Shown here one piece after another: positions 1 to 15,642 of a DNA stretch of 64,000 nt. Under the pieces are notes generated by a model. It had not been told where the DNA came from. It did no database searches and saw only the letters and a list, made by a program, of their open reading frames with translations. Both the position numbers and the translations under genes were made by a program. The stretch covers positions 1,364,001 to 1,428,000 of the forward strand of contig SSBO01000004.1 of the NCBI GenBank assembly GCA_005281725.1, given 5' to 3'. Source of the DNA: Wuchereria bancrofti (lineage: Eukaryota > Nematoda > Chromadorea > Rhabditida > Onchocercidae). Each line of letters starts with the position of its first letter. Positions within the stretch are counted from its first letter, which is position 1.

Positions 1-76
1 TCTAAGCTAAATTTTAAGTTAGTATTCCGTCTAAACTATCTTTCCTTTTTTAGGAATATGAAGTCTCAAAATCTAC

Positions 77-1783
77 CTCCAAAGTTGCTTTCCTATCGAT
101 CCATTCTCTTGAAGCCAACTTTAACTGTATATCATGTGGGATTTTGTCACTGATTTTCGTTTCAGTCAGCAATTCCCAGGAGCTAATCGCTGTGTCAGCC
201 TGGACTAAACCACCAGCTGCTTCTTTATGACATTCCTAAATTTTCAAAGAGATATAAAACTTGTAAGAATACAATCTAAAATTGATGATGAGAACAAAAA
301 CGACCTTCTTGTTGCCAGCTATAAAAAAAAAAGATCATAATTGAAATAATTTCCTATCTTTGTGTACATATCAATCTTGGCACAAATAAACAAAATTTCT
401 AATCTTTATATAAGTTAAAATAAACCATATTTCCGCTTAAAGCACAAGATTCCAAAGCAATATCCGTTCCGATTCGTGCCTGCCTATACTTTTCAAAATC
501 CTTTTCAGCTTTTTCCGAGTATTCGATTATTTTCTTTGATTTCGTTTTGTCACCGAATACATCATCAGCGATAGAAGCTGTTACTTTTTCTTCAACCAAT
601 CGCAAAATAGCGCCAAAAACCATGCAGCTTCTCTCACGGACATCCGGATCACTATCTTTGCTGTGCTAGAAAAAACTCAATTTATGTGTCGAACAATGCA
701 AAACGAAATATTTTTTTACTTAATAAACAAGCAAGATTAGAGGAAATTTTACTTTAACAAGATATGGTGCAATACTTCTGATAAACGTTATAGGTACAGC
801 ACTTCGTTGATACTGACATAGGATATAATAAATCCATTGGTCTATATTTGCTTTCACAGTGGGATTTGTGGCTTTTTCCAAAGCTTCGCATATGGGACTA
901 GAAAGCATTGTGGTATCACACTGAAAAAGAGGTATAAAGCTTAAGGTAAATAACTGACTAAAAAGTGATTACAATAAATAAATAATTCTCGAATGTAAAC
1001 ATACGTATTCAGCGATAAGTGACAAGCAGTCCACAACAGCTTCCTTAACTGATGGCTTCTTTTCTTTAAATTTCTCCAATACATGGAGAAGGACCTGTAA
1101 CTTCGACTTTAATTTCTCTTAGTAACTCAAAGCTTTCATAAGAATATAAAAGTATATACTGCTAAATAAAAACTGCTACAACAATTTCGAGTTAAAAGAT
1201 AGAGACCATAGGTATATATTTCACGAAATTTTTTCGTAATCCCTTAACAAATGCTGTTAGTGCTCGCAGTGCCAGTATTACAACGACAATATTTGAATCT
1301 TTGGATATGATCTGAAAAGAAATTTGCTCTAAGTAAAAACAAAGCAGTAACTAATTCAAATTTAAAAATTAATTAATATACTTCAATTTTATCCTCTATA
1401 GAGGACGAAATAGTTCTTTTTTTGTCCAACTGGCTTGAATGCTGCTAAAAAATTAATCAACAAGAAATCATGACAAAAACTAAAGTTAATAAGCAACAAA
1501 TGTTCGACAACTTCATTTATTAAGCAGACAATGGCTCCAACTCTATTTAACGAGAGAGGAATGTAGCCTGAACAAGAATCAAACATTCGAAGTTACCAAC
1601 CATTTTTAATTCGGCAAGAATTTCATTGTACTTTATTTTGGGATCAATGCGTGGATAATGTGATAAGTTATCAATGAGTGCTGAGAGCATATCTCGTCTT
1701 TCGATCCAGTTAGTTGATCGAACAGTTTCGAAGAAACCAATGGGCAAATGCTCTTTTATATCCATTCCATCCATCTCCCTCAT
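77..1783 (-). CDS. zyg-9: ZYG-9/XMAP215/CKAP5-like TOG-domain microtubule polymerase, 5' part (truncated by window start)
   Basis: Six exons are visible on the minus strand: 1783-1601, 1311-1207, 1094-1005, 920-753, 665-426 and 235-77. Each is a multiple of three and all introns are phase 0, giving the first 315 or so residues. The first four and a half exons form one TOG (paired HEAT repeat) array. Recognisable family stretches are FFETVRSTNWIERRDMLSAL at the start of the first HEAT repeat, SKDSNIVVVILALRALTAFV, and VLEKFKEKKPSVKEAV, which closely resembles the LEKFKEKKP block of vertebrate CKAP5. A charged linker follows. The last exon ends in KLASREWIDRKATLE, the start of a second TOG domain. 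TOG domains bind tubulin, and these proteins drive microtubule growth at centrosomes and spindles. The ATG at 1783 sits directly behind an AG (ATTAAAG/ATG), so it may be a trans-spliced start. An extra upstream exon cannot be excluded, and the donor at 1206 (GTCTCT) is weak. The rest of the gene lies outside the window. Confidence 0.86.
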
Positions 1784-4700
1784 CTTTAATATGATCTGGT
1801 ATCATTAATAAGCAGCAATCATTATTACCCGTATTGTGATTGATAATGAACTGCTTTCAACGAGAACTATCACTGATATCAGTCAACTCTCCCATATTCA
1901 AATCTTCCCTCCTTCTTATCTGCACTTGGCCATGGCCACAAACAATGATGAAGTACATGCAGCAACAACACTGTCTCACCACCCTGTTACAGAGTACCAC
2001 AGCCCAATGCTCCTTTCTAACTCTGGCCAGTTCGCACAGACCTTCTCATTTGATGAATTCCTCAGCAAGTAGTCTCTTATCTCCTCTCATTCTCTATCAC
2101 ACTTCAAACGTTATTATCTAACCGTCTTCTTAATTTATCGCCACGACTCTTTTCTGATTTCTCATATCTCTGTCACCCTTCAGCCTCACACCCCTTTCAG
2201 TCAAAACCTTTGACACAGCCTGATTTGCTTATCATCTCTCTCTGAAGCTCAGCCGGTTTTCCGGTGTTGATAAAATACAACATTCGCATGCATCATACAG
2301 CAGCAAACAGAACTCATTGTGCATTTCCAAAATCAACTAAGAGTAGCCGATAGATAGATTCCGGATTAAAGGAAATACTAAAGAGATGTCTCTGAGGTAT
2401 AATACATTGACGTTTCAAACTCAGTAACTAACTGATTAAAATACGCTGTCCACTCCTGATTATCAGTATCACACAATCTAATTATCAGTATCACACAGAA
2501 TGGTAATTAGTCTGATCTTTCAACTTCCACTTCACTACACATTTAATACTGTTGTCAGTCCCTTGTTTATAACTCTCTCCGTCACTGTGAACATCAAAAT
2601 TCCCTCTTTTTTCCCTTCCAGAAATTTACATTCGAATAAAAGAAGTAAGCGACGAAGAGTAGATGTTGTGGGTGTAAACTGAGTAAAAACCACTGGAAAG
2701 GAAAGGGACGATTCACGAACTCCATCTTAGCGATTTCATGGTTCTCCTCCTCTTCCTTCCCACCTCCGCGTCACCCCGCTTCTTCCTCTCTCTTTCATAC
2801 CTGTCTTTCAGTTTCAAGAAAACCTCCATTAAAACATCACAGCAGCCATTTCTGAAATATTTCATCAGATCACTTTTCAAACAAAACTGTTTACCATACG
2901 AGGAATTTTTTCTTCTAATTCTTATTTGTATAAGTGGCCAGAATTTGGTGTACGTCGAACTCACTTGCTTCTCACGCACGTCTTGTATTATTATTATTAT
3001 GACCAATAAGCATCTAAGTGGTTGCATATTGTTGGTACACCTTCAAATGGTAGTGTAATTATACGTCAAATACGTTCCAGTATCAGCTTTCAGATGGAGA
3101 TTCAGAATGTCAGTTGTTCATTCATATGCTCTAGTCCACCTGTCAGTTTTCTTCTTTGGCATTTTCAGCAAGTTGTTATTAACTGATCAACTCGCGGAAA
3201 TATCTTCTTCCCCTGTCTGAAATCTCGAAGAATATATTTTATTGTACTTTGATATTACTTATCACTATATTGACGTAAACTCTGCACTTGTGTCATCAAC
3301 TCAAAGTGGTAGTTTCAGTTTCGAACTACAAACAGAAAGAAGCAAATGACGCCAACAAAAAAAAGAATAATTCAGAAAGAAACTTTTGATGCCTTTTTTA
3401 AAAATGGTCGTGTCATTTTTCCTTCAAATTATTTCACTTTCCTTTTTTTTCCTGCAATGTCGATTTCTTCAAATAACGTAAAGTTTTCCCTACTTTTCTT
3501 TAAAATTGCTTTTGTTCATTTTAAATTTCAATATATTTTATTCCATAAACAAAATTAAATGTACAATTTCCAATTCAAATTTTTTTTTCAAAAAATATCC
3601 AATTCAAAAATACCTGAAATTTCGTTTCAATCCCTGATATAAAAACCTAGCTGTGCACTTTTTGTTTTATTAAGCTCGTATGTTTCCTCCTGATGACATT
3701 TCTCGCGCTCTTCTGTCATGTGGATAGGTAATAATAACTCATTACTGTATTTAACAACAATTAAAATTATTATGTGAAACTAAAAGTGCTGAAAATGTTG
3801 AAAAGTATTTAGAAAATATGGGAGAATGAAAATTAGAAGGAAAGTTTTTAAAAAACATGAAAGAATGAAATATAGCGCATAAAAATGTAAGCATTTCAGA
3901 ACGGTAATAAACAGCCAAGGTTTTGATGACATTAAATTAATTTTTCATAATGTTACTCTTAAATGAGAATTATCTAGGACAAATGAGACTATGATTATGA
4001 ATCTTACACTTCCATTTGGAGCTTACTTCGACATTCTACAAGTCTTCATTCCAATGGTATTTCCAATTTATATAACATTTTTACAATTTTATTTTTGAAA
4101 TGCTAATTCGTCCAGAACTCCCGGAGAAAACCGTTTTCTCATCTTTTCCTAAGGCACTGCAAAACTAGTCCTTTTAATAAATGGAGAGCGTGAAATAAAG
4201 TATTAGAACTCTGGATAGAAAATTTAGTTGCTTAGATCCAATAAAAAAAGCAAATCAGACAGAAATTTTAGAAAGGATTAAAGTTAGCGTTTTCACTGAC
4301 TATCAACATTTCATTATTTTACTCTACAATCATCTACAATCGTTGTTGTTAACTTATTTTTTGTTTTATTTCTATTACTCTGATTTATTTTATTATGTAG
4401 TGAAGTATTTTGCATAATGAAACCTTTATGAAATCAGGAAAGTTGAGATGAGGAATGACTGAATGAAGGGAATGATGCAGCAGTGTTCATTTCTAGACAC
4501 GAAGGTTTATTTCAATTCCAAATATCTTCTCTTGAAAATATTAGTGTTGGTTACTAATAAGCAAGCAATGATTCCAAGTTAAGCAGTTAAAGAAAAGAAA
4601 AAATAAAGAAAAAGTAGGGGAAAATTATTAGTATTATTCTTTGAAATAGTAGGACGATATTATAAAGTTTTTCTTAATAGTATTTTCTTGATGTAACATG

Positions 4701-7700
4701 CCCACTTTCTAATTATTCCCCTGTCCTCTAATTTTAGAAATATTGGGAATGAAACAAAAAAAAGAAATAATAATATGGAAGAATTTAGTGAAGGCTCGGC
4801 AGGTGGTCAGTCAGCTAGACATCAGATCGGTGAAAGCTGATTATGATTATCTCTGAGCGCCTGTCTTGCAAACAAGGCGCAAGAAGTATCTATCTTGTAA
4901 ACTAAGACTTTGTTGATTCCTTTTCCGAATAAGCTTTAAACTGATGGTTGAAACCAAGCACTTCGTTATCATAAAATGTTATGAAGCGAAATAAATGCTA
5001 TGTTATTCATCTATCAAAAGTTTGTTAAGCAATAAACAAATCCAAACGTAATATGAGATGTTAGGAGAGATTGACGCGCTACTGATTGACGTCTCTTCCG
5101 CTCCACGTTTCAACTTACATATCCATAAATTGAAGATAAGAACAAAAGATACGTATTCATACCCGGTTTTTGATGAAAGTCGGAGCGAAAAAAATTGCTT
5201 CTCAGAGACGCAGAATTTGTCTTCGCTTTTCATTTCTCTTTAAAAGTTTCTGTTATCCTTGGAATCTCTTTTCTACTTTCATTACATTGATGTAATTTAA
5301 ATAAAAATGGTAGAGATTTGAAAGAATATTTCAAGATCGTTAAAGCTAAATTTCTGATTTCTTCATGTCACAGAAGAAATTTCCGCTGCAGTGAATCCTT
5401 CGTTTCATTTCACCTTTCGACTGCAATAGTGACAAAATTGTTTCTAATGCAATATTGATTCCAACTATGATAAACAGTCAATCACTGGTGACAAATTTAC
5501 TTCAAAATCTTTGATAGTATTGGTATACTTCTGGTAACCATACGGTCACATAATATGGCAGTGGAAGCAAAGACTAACTGAGAAATTTCCGGAAAGTTTT
5601 GAACAAATGGAAAATGGCATCATTGATAAGAAATGAATTTGTGCACTGTAGAAATGAATATTTTTAAATAGCATTTAATAACTTCTTTTCAATCAAATCT
5701 CCTTTTATCTTTTTTCTGGTCTTTCAACTCATTTTTTTGACAAATGAATAAGATCAAGGAAGTAGTGAATAATAAGTGAATTTAGTTTAACAATGCTTAT
5801 TGTCACCATAATTTAAAGTAATTTCATTAATATTATCGATTTGTAAATCCTTTCTTTTAGAAATTTACATCATTTCTTAACTTTCAGTTCACCGAAGAGA
5901 AAATCAATGGTGCAGTTAAAGCGATTAAAAGCGACTGGCTAAGTGACTTGTTTTTCATTGTCAAGAAAAGTTATCCTTGGGGAAATGAAAGTGTATTGTC
6001 ACTAAAACGTGACATTTTATAAAATTGTAACTGCTATGGATAAAAACTATTACGAATTTTATGAGCTATTAGCAGAAAAACAATTAAATGTTTCCTGAAG
6101 TGAATGCATGCACAAAATTCGTGCTGATTTTCTTTTTTCTCATTGGCTCCTTGCAAATCAGCGACTTTTTAACTGATATTAAAATGATAGCACAGTTTTG
6201 GAGTTTAATGCATATCTGGTTGTAAAATCCCAGATGTTGCCGCTGCTGACCTTTCCCACTTCTTCCATTCGATTCCATATGCACTCATAAATTATCCCTC
6301 AATGCTTAATAGGGCATAAATGTCCTGACAGTTTCTTTTCTTTTTAAAGTCTCGTTCGGTTCTTATCCCAAGGTCTAAATTTTGCTATCATAGATTTAAA
6401 TTTTGTTTGCTCATAGTATTGAAATTCGAGTCGATCTCATCCTCATATCCTTCTACAGTTTCTTTTCAAAGTCTTGTACGGTTCTTTGTCCCACAGTAAC
6501 ATTTCTGCTAAATGTTCGGCCAAATATTTGTTGCAGCATTGATGGACATGGCTGGAAAACCAGACAACAAATATAACTTTCAATATAGTTTATGTCTAAG
6601 CAAATCGCTACTGGAAATGTTGAATAAGATTTAAAATGACTACCATCTTGTTATGTTATACCTCTTCAAAAAAAGCCGAAATTTCTTGAAAATTTGAAAT
6701 TTGCGGCTTTTATGAGAGAAAACTATCTCAGGACAAATTAATAATCGCTTATTAATTGTCTTGGTGCTATTTTTTTTATTCTAAAGAAGGATATACAAAA
6801 CGGAGTCAAATTTAAATTTCAATTTCTAATAGCAGTCATAAGATAATGAAATAGCTCAGATCCGATATCATATTTCAACTGATAATGTGCTGAGATATTC
6901 AGAATTAGCTGATATTGCTTTTCTGAAAGCATATTGCCCAATCTATAGCATGTTATGCACAAGCCGTTATTGCTAATACGGCAAGCTTGCAACTCCTAAG
7001 GAATTCCTACTGATGTCAACGAGACGAATTACCTTCACTGAGTTATATTTATTTATTAAGTGAAAAAAAAAAGTTTAAAATAAAAGCAGCGATTTATTAA
7101 TAGTTTTCAATGTTTAATTAGTAACTACTGGAAGTAGAAAGCAAATAAAAATGGAAGAGTCAGTTGAAATGAAATTTCAGTTGACATCCCAGGCATCTTA
7201 CTCATATCACTTTGCAACATATTTGTTAAATTTTATGAAAGCATTTTCTATTTATGTGTTTTCCCCTACGTAAATGCTAAAAATGACAACTTGCGAAACG
7301 TTTGGCTTTTATCAATAGAAATAAAATTGTAAACATTGACTTTTATTAATAGAAATAAAATTGAATGCACCAAAGTTACGACTTCAACAAATCTTATGTC
7401 TCCTGGTTGAAAGATTTATGATTTTCTTGTTCTCTTCATAATTCGAAAGAAAGCGGTTTCCGCATGCTGTCCTAAATTTATTGCTGCATTTACTTTCGAC
7501 ATTCTTCAGTTTTTTGTAACCATTTCTTTGCTTAAAGTTTTCTTTATATCTAGACTATTTATAAACGATGGAAATAAGCTCATTTCAGATCTTCGTTTCA
7601 GGTTTTCCAAATCAATCTGTAGTAGTTTAGAAAAACTTTTCAATTACTCGCAAAGATTTCTTCTTCAGAAATTCAAAACAAAAAAACAAAAAAAAAAAAC

Positions 7701-10583
7701 ACAAAAGTTAATGCTAAATAATAAAGGGAATGTAGTGCACTTTAGTTCATTAGTTGCAAAAATTTCGAAATATTTTAGAACTCCCATTGGCTACCTTTTT
7801 TTCCTGTATTCGCTTTAGCCTTTAAAGAGTGTTCTGAGATTTTATCAGTACGAAATGAGTTTGGAAGAGAAATGGTAGAGGTCGAGTTTAAATAAGGTTA
7901 AATCATTTACTGATACCTTACTGATTCTAATGTATGCTCAATTTATAACTGAGCAAAATGAAATGAGTACTTCCATCGCGGATAATATCAACCGTCAACC
8001 GTATTTTCAACAGTGCATAGTTCGTATTCCCTGATGATAATAGGGTGACGATAGGATGGATATACGAGACGGAGCCACGAAATGACGATGTTGTTACTCG
8101 GCAGTGGAAAGCGACAGCTGCATTATCTTCCGAACTTTCATCGCCCTGCTCGAAAAACTCACCAATGTATATTTGTATATATGCGCTCACTCAGGCATAC
8201 ATTTATTTCATTATTGACTGATACAAGTCGTTTCTTATTTTTACCTCATTTTGCAGTTATTATAGGCAATGAGTTTAAGTAGTATTTCATAGCAGAAAGA
8301 TTTCTAAATATAATTAATTAATTGCTATTAACGGAAAAAAAATTTAGTTAGCATTTTACTCTTTATATTTACATTCATTTTCAATTATTTTATTTTTAAT
8401 GATTAATTTTTAACTCTTATATATTTAGCTCTTGAATTATTCCTTCTTCTACGCTTTTATCAACTTTAATGGTAACGAAATTTTCAAAACTTTCTTTGGT
8501 TATAAAATTTCGGATCAAAAAGCTTTTTTGCCTCAAAAACAAATTCCTCATGATTTATAGCATTAAACAATTTTGAAATGAAAAATGGCTATCCAACTCA
8601 ACTTTTAAAATGATCTGACAACAAAAGAATTTGAAAATGGAAGAAATTAACACATTCCTTTGTGGTCTCGAGGTTTCCTTTACTTCCATCACTCATTTTA
8701 CAACTCATATTTTGTCTAAGATACCATGCAACTCTCTTCTCCATTTACTATATTGCAACCTTCGACATTGCCGAATGATAAATATAGGATAGATTGAAAG
8801 TCATGCTTCCTAGAATTTTTTGGTGGCAGTTTAAAGGCCAAAATTTCTAAATCGTAAATTCAAAAAAAAAAAAAAAAACAGAAACAAGTTTAATGTTTTT
8901 GATTATTCAACGTTGAATTATTTCAAAAGTTTCTCACAGCATCAAATTCTATATTGTATATTACTTTTTTTGCGAAAGAAGTGAAAGGCCTCTTTCGCAC
9001 TTCTGTAATTTAATTGTCAAATGGCATTCATCCGTTTGTCCTTTTTCTTTTTTATAGCCAACAACAATTTATAATGTAAATTGCATACTAATTTTTCAGT
9101 CTCTGATGAAGTGCTTTTTCTTCATATTTATATTTTATAATTTATTCAATTTTAGGTCTACTAATTTACGACTTTTCGTAATTAACATATACTGAGAATG
9201 TCACTAAAGCATATTTTCATTCCGATTACAGAAAAGATTAGTTATAGATTATTATAAAGTATAAAATATGAAGTATCTTAAACGTAATTTAGTTGGAGTA
9301 TCCGCAAAAGAAATCAGCAAATTTGGTATACTTATTTTTTACTCTATAAGTAGCTGATAGAATACACATAAATTCATTAATGTTATTGTGGAAATCATTT
9401 CAAATTTTTCTCAAAATCTGAATGGTCATCAAGCAATGACCAAAGCATCTACAGCACTTTTTTAATGATTTAAGATAAATAAATAACCGTACACTTTTCT
9501 GCCTGCTTCATTTATTTTTATTTTTATCTATATTTTTGATTATAACTACCGTTCGGATGTTGTGCAGTACCTTTGATATACATAATTAAACACGTATTTC
9601 TATAACAACGACAGCTTAATATTACGTTTAAAACCCATATGTAATTAATTTATAATACCTTAAATATCTATCACAACTTTGCTTTTTGCTCAGATAAAAT
9701 GGTCTTATATTGTTTTTATGAGAAATAGCAAATTGATAAGGATTCCTTCATTTATAGTTACCTGTTTATATAAATTTTATAGCAACCACTATTATATTTC
9801 AAAAACTTTTTTTTACATCCGAGTAAATAGACACTGTTGGTGTTAATGCCCTTTACTAAAGCCAATATATTTTACAAACTGTGAAATTGCCCTTCTTAAT
9901 TACAGAAAAAAGTCCAAATTTCGTTAAAAACTGAAAAATTTCAGTTAGCCTCAAAATGTTTGTTGAAATCAATTTTAAAATTTGTTTGCAGCTATTAAGT
10001 TCACCCAGCGGATTTTCTTTCATTAGTAATTTTTATTTTTTTCGATAATATTAACACAATTCCAATTAGGAATTTTAAAATTTTGCCATACTTCTTAGCA
10101 TTTTTCAGTTTATTTGAAAAAATAATGGATGTTGATTTAATTAATAACTTAATAAGTGTTAGATGTATTTTGAAAATTTTCACTGTTTATCGTTACTGAC
10201 AGTGCAGTGGTAAGATCGAAATCTAGTCTTACTATTAAGTTAAACAGTTTCTTTATTATTGCATGTGAATCTTATTGTAAAGTTGAATCATTTTGCGCTT
10301 TTGTTTATTAATCTAAAAAAGTTTGCCTAGTTAAATGTCTATTAATATTGATGTGCTACGGTTTTTGGACCTTATCAATCTTATCACTTAATCTCAAAAC
10401 ATCTTTACGAATTTCATTTACTGCAGAATGAGATTGGCGTATACTGCCGTTATCAGTGAGTTACCATTTAATCCAGAAGCAGTAGTGAAATTCTTGTTTT
10501 GGTCTTGAAAACAAATAAATTATTCAATTTTTCAACTGTTAACTAATTTTTTTATCATTTCAGAACTTTGATATGTGTTTAAA
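1784..10583. other. Gene-poor intergenic region (8.8 kb)
   Basis: I found no exon chain or protein family here on either strand. The stretch is AT-rich with many homopolymer runs (poly-A near 7680-7700 and 8863-8879). Around 2700-3060 the plus strand is pyrimidine-rich, which leaves overlapping open frames on both strands, but neither reads like a protein. Short local duplications occur at 2459-2497 (17-mer ATTATCAGTATCACACA twice) and at about 7306-7363 (TTTTAT-AATAGAAATAAAATTG twice). It may hold regulatory DNA for the divergent flanking genes. Confidence 0.6.
2459..2497. repeat. Short tandem duplication (17 bp, two copies)
   Basis: The 17-mer ATTATCAGTATCACACA occurs twice, separated by six bases, in intergenic DNA upstream of the zyg-9 start. 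This is a simple local duplication with no visible function. Confidence 0.7.
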
Positions 10584-12867
<2,284 letters not shown>

Positions 12868-14301
12868 TATATTATCTTTGCATTTTTTGTCCAAACAGAC
12901 GGAAAGAAATTAAGGAACAGTATCAATTTCTGAAATAATTATGGACAAATGAATATTTGTAATTAGCATCAAATAACGATTGAAGAAATTAAAGAGATAA
13001 AAATTTTCGAAAAATTAGATGAAAAAGAAGAGAAATCAGAAGAGAAATCCGTAACTTGTAAAAGATTCTCGTGTCTTCTTTTCATGTATCAAATTTTGTT
13101 TGTTCAAAAATGGTACATTAAGATTGTTTCTTCGAAGTTCAGAAATTTTCTTAATATGATTCGATATTTCAATCTTGATGATATTTATTCATTTGTGTTT
13201 TTTGAACTTTGTCCTTCAACACTTGTTTGCCTGATATGACAGTTGCCTTTCCGGATTTAATGGTGCTAATTTCCCTCAGTGTATTGTATTAGAATATGAT
13301 TTTATTGCATTTTACTACTGATTGAGCTTCATAATAATGCCTTTTAATATTTGTGCATTTCTTTACAATTGTGTTTTTTTTGTCTTCACAAAGCTGTTAT
13401 TTCCTTAATTAAATCACTAATTAAATATTTTGAGCTTTTAACTTCAAGGTTTAGGAAGTTGCTGAAAAGGAAAACATATGATAAGATTTTTGTGAAACTT
13501 GAGGTGAAATTTGTGCTGAAGGATGAGCTAACTCACAGAAATCGATAAATTAACTCCCCTCAATAACAAATTTTTATAATATAAAAGCATGTTTCAGCAG
13601 CTTATTTTGAAACTTCAAGTAAAATACAATGTGATTTCTATAGTAAGTGAACGTAAACTATTTATGTAAATAAATGTTTATCTGTCCTTAATTATAATGA
13701 AACAATGCAGTACTACAATGGTTGACGAATGATTTCTTTTGAAAATTCATTCATCACCATACTCCCATGAAATTTAGGTTATTACCCAATGTGTTAGAAG
13801 TGAAAAATGTCCAATATATGCATGGATGATGAGGTGTAATAGCTACCTGAATCGCTAAATCGCTAGTAGATTGACCTGGTTAAATTCATATGAACTCTTT
13901 TCAACTAGTTATGCATGACGTTCTTTACCGTCACCATTAAAAGCCACAGTATATTAAATGATAAAATGATTCTGGTTTTGCCTTCTTGGTTCACTGCTAC
14001 ATCAACCAAATGCAAATTGTTTGCGAGATAAAAAGAAGAATATTGTAGTAACATTAAGTTCACATGAAATATTCATGTACACATTCAGTCTTTTCATCTA
14101 ATGTTTAAAGTATTTTCTCAGGTTGAGATAATAATCAGTTAATTATGAATTATGAAAAACCATGGCCAATTATCCGGATGGTCACTTGATTTTATTACTT
14201 GTACTATATTTAACGAACTTTATATTTCTTCAGCACAGCCTATATGAAATGCAAATAATAGTGATAATTTGTTCTGTCTAAGAAATCCTAACAGCAAAAA
14301 C
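12868..14301. other. Intergenic region between convergent genes
   Basis: The sulfotransferase and the Ly-6 gene converge on this 1.4 kb. I see no coding exons. It should hold both 3' UTRs: ATAAA-type polyadenylation signals occur on both strands (for example AATAAA at 13669-13674 on the plus strand). Confidence 0.55.
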
Positions 14302-15642
14302 TTAATGTAAGTGTAAAAATATAATAAACATGATTATCAAGCAGAAGCTATTGGATAAGAGAAGCAATATGCTATGGCTATTATTACAAAGGTCATCTTC
14401 GCAAAAGCATATTTTGTTGTCACTTGTTGCCACAAAGTTTTGCACCAGCTCATCAATATAACATCGCTCGGACATCTGTCGCGCATATGGTCGTTTATCA
14501 ATCCACATATTACTCCAGCAATTACGATAAATATACTGATCACCTACAAATGAAATTTAAATGTTAACAATCCTTGAGACAAAATAAACCGACTCATCTC
14601 ACTGTTACAAAAATCAAGAGAAATATTGAAAAATTAATAGTAATATGTGTTGAAAGGAATTGAATTTTATGAAACGAAATTTTACGAAGGAAATTAAAAT
14701 TCTGTTGAATGGCACGAAAGAAAATTTTTAGAAAATTTCTAAATTCATAAAAAATAAACTGGAAGTAAAATTAATGAAAGCGCCAAATTATTTCATTTCA
14801 GAAACTGCAAAATTTGATTTGAAAAAGGAAAATACATTACCGTTATGGTGTCCTTTCAATTTGACACATGCGCCTGGTTCCATAACAGTATTTGGGCAAA
14901 ATACTAAATCCGTTTGGTAATAATTTGGATTATTTGGGAGATATGATTCGAAACACTTTGTTACACTTTTTGGTATCAGCAGTCCAGCCTGTTTAGAAGA
15001 ATTTATTGGTCGACAACAAATTCTCCCAATTTATGATAAGTGAATAAGTTCTTAGGCTTTTTAGAGCCGCGATATATATAACGAGGCCGCTGTATATATA
15101 ATGAACCCTAATACCATAACTTAAAATAAGGCGAGTTATGAGATCCTGTGCAAGCAATAGCCAAATCTTAGACTCTTACCTTTTCAAGTGTCCGATATAG
15201 ATCAGTAGTGGAACTGCCGTCGTAGGATTGTCGTGGATCAGAATCATTCGCGGAAGATATGCAAGCGTAACAGACAACCTGACCTTTTAAACGACTTTTG
15301 AACACTTTTGGTGACGGTGCATGTACTATGTGGCTAGAGGCCACTGAACACGCTGCAAGTTTTACAGGCCATCAAATCCTTGAACAGATTTCTATGTTTA
15401 TTTACAACACTTCTGCTAACCACATATTGGCTGCATGCAAATGGCAAAATGTTGCTGACCCCGAGGAGTTCGAGATGCTAGTTCAGTTCTAAATAAAACT
15501 ATTTAAGTTTTATTTTTGATAAACCAATATTAATTATCTTAGTACTCCGAATAAAATTAAAAAAATCCAATGCCTTACCGATAAAGAAAAGTGCGAATGC
15601 AACTGCAACGTCTTTAGAGTTAAATAAACTTAAAGTTGACAT
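14302..15642 (-). CDS. Ly-6/uPAR three-finger domain protein, GPI-anchored (ODR-2/HOT-like)
   Basis: Four minus-strand exons, 15642-15579, 15283-15180, 14988-14841 and 14543-14302, join in phase to give 185 residues. Exon 1 encodes a signal peptide (MSTLSLFNSK, then DVAVAFALFFIG). The mature protein starts just before CYAC (Cys26 and Cys29), the usual opening of Ly-6 domains. It has ten cysteines before the tail and ends the domain with CFCEDDLCNN, the family's closing C-x-C-x4-C-N signature. After that come SHSILLLLS and a hydrophobic tail to the C-terminus, a classic GPI-attachment signal. Ly-6 proteins of this nematode group act on the outer face of the plasma membrane, often in neurons (ODR-2 in odour sensing), but the partner here cannot be read from sequence. 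The family call is firm; the ODR-2/HOT subgroup is inferred from overall layout. The GPI anchor depends on PIG-A, encoded at 29.3 kb. Confidence 0.84.

Noticed and set aside
2713..3058. Overlapping open frames of about 105 codons on both strands
   Set aside because: The stretch is strongly pyrimidine-biased on one strand, which removes stop codons by composition. Neither product resembles a protein family and no splice partners were found.
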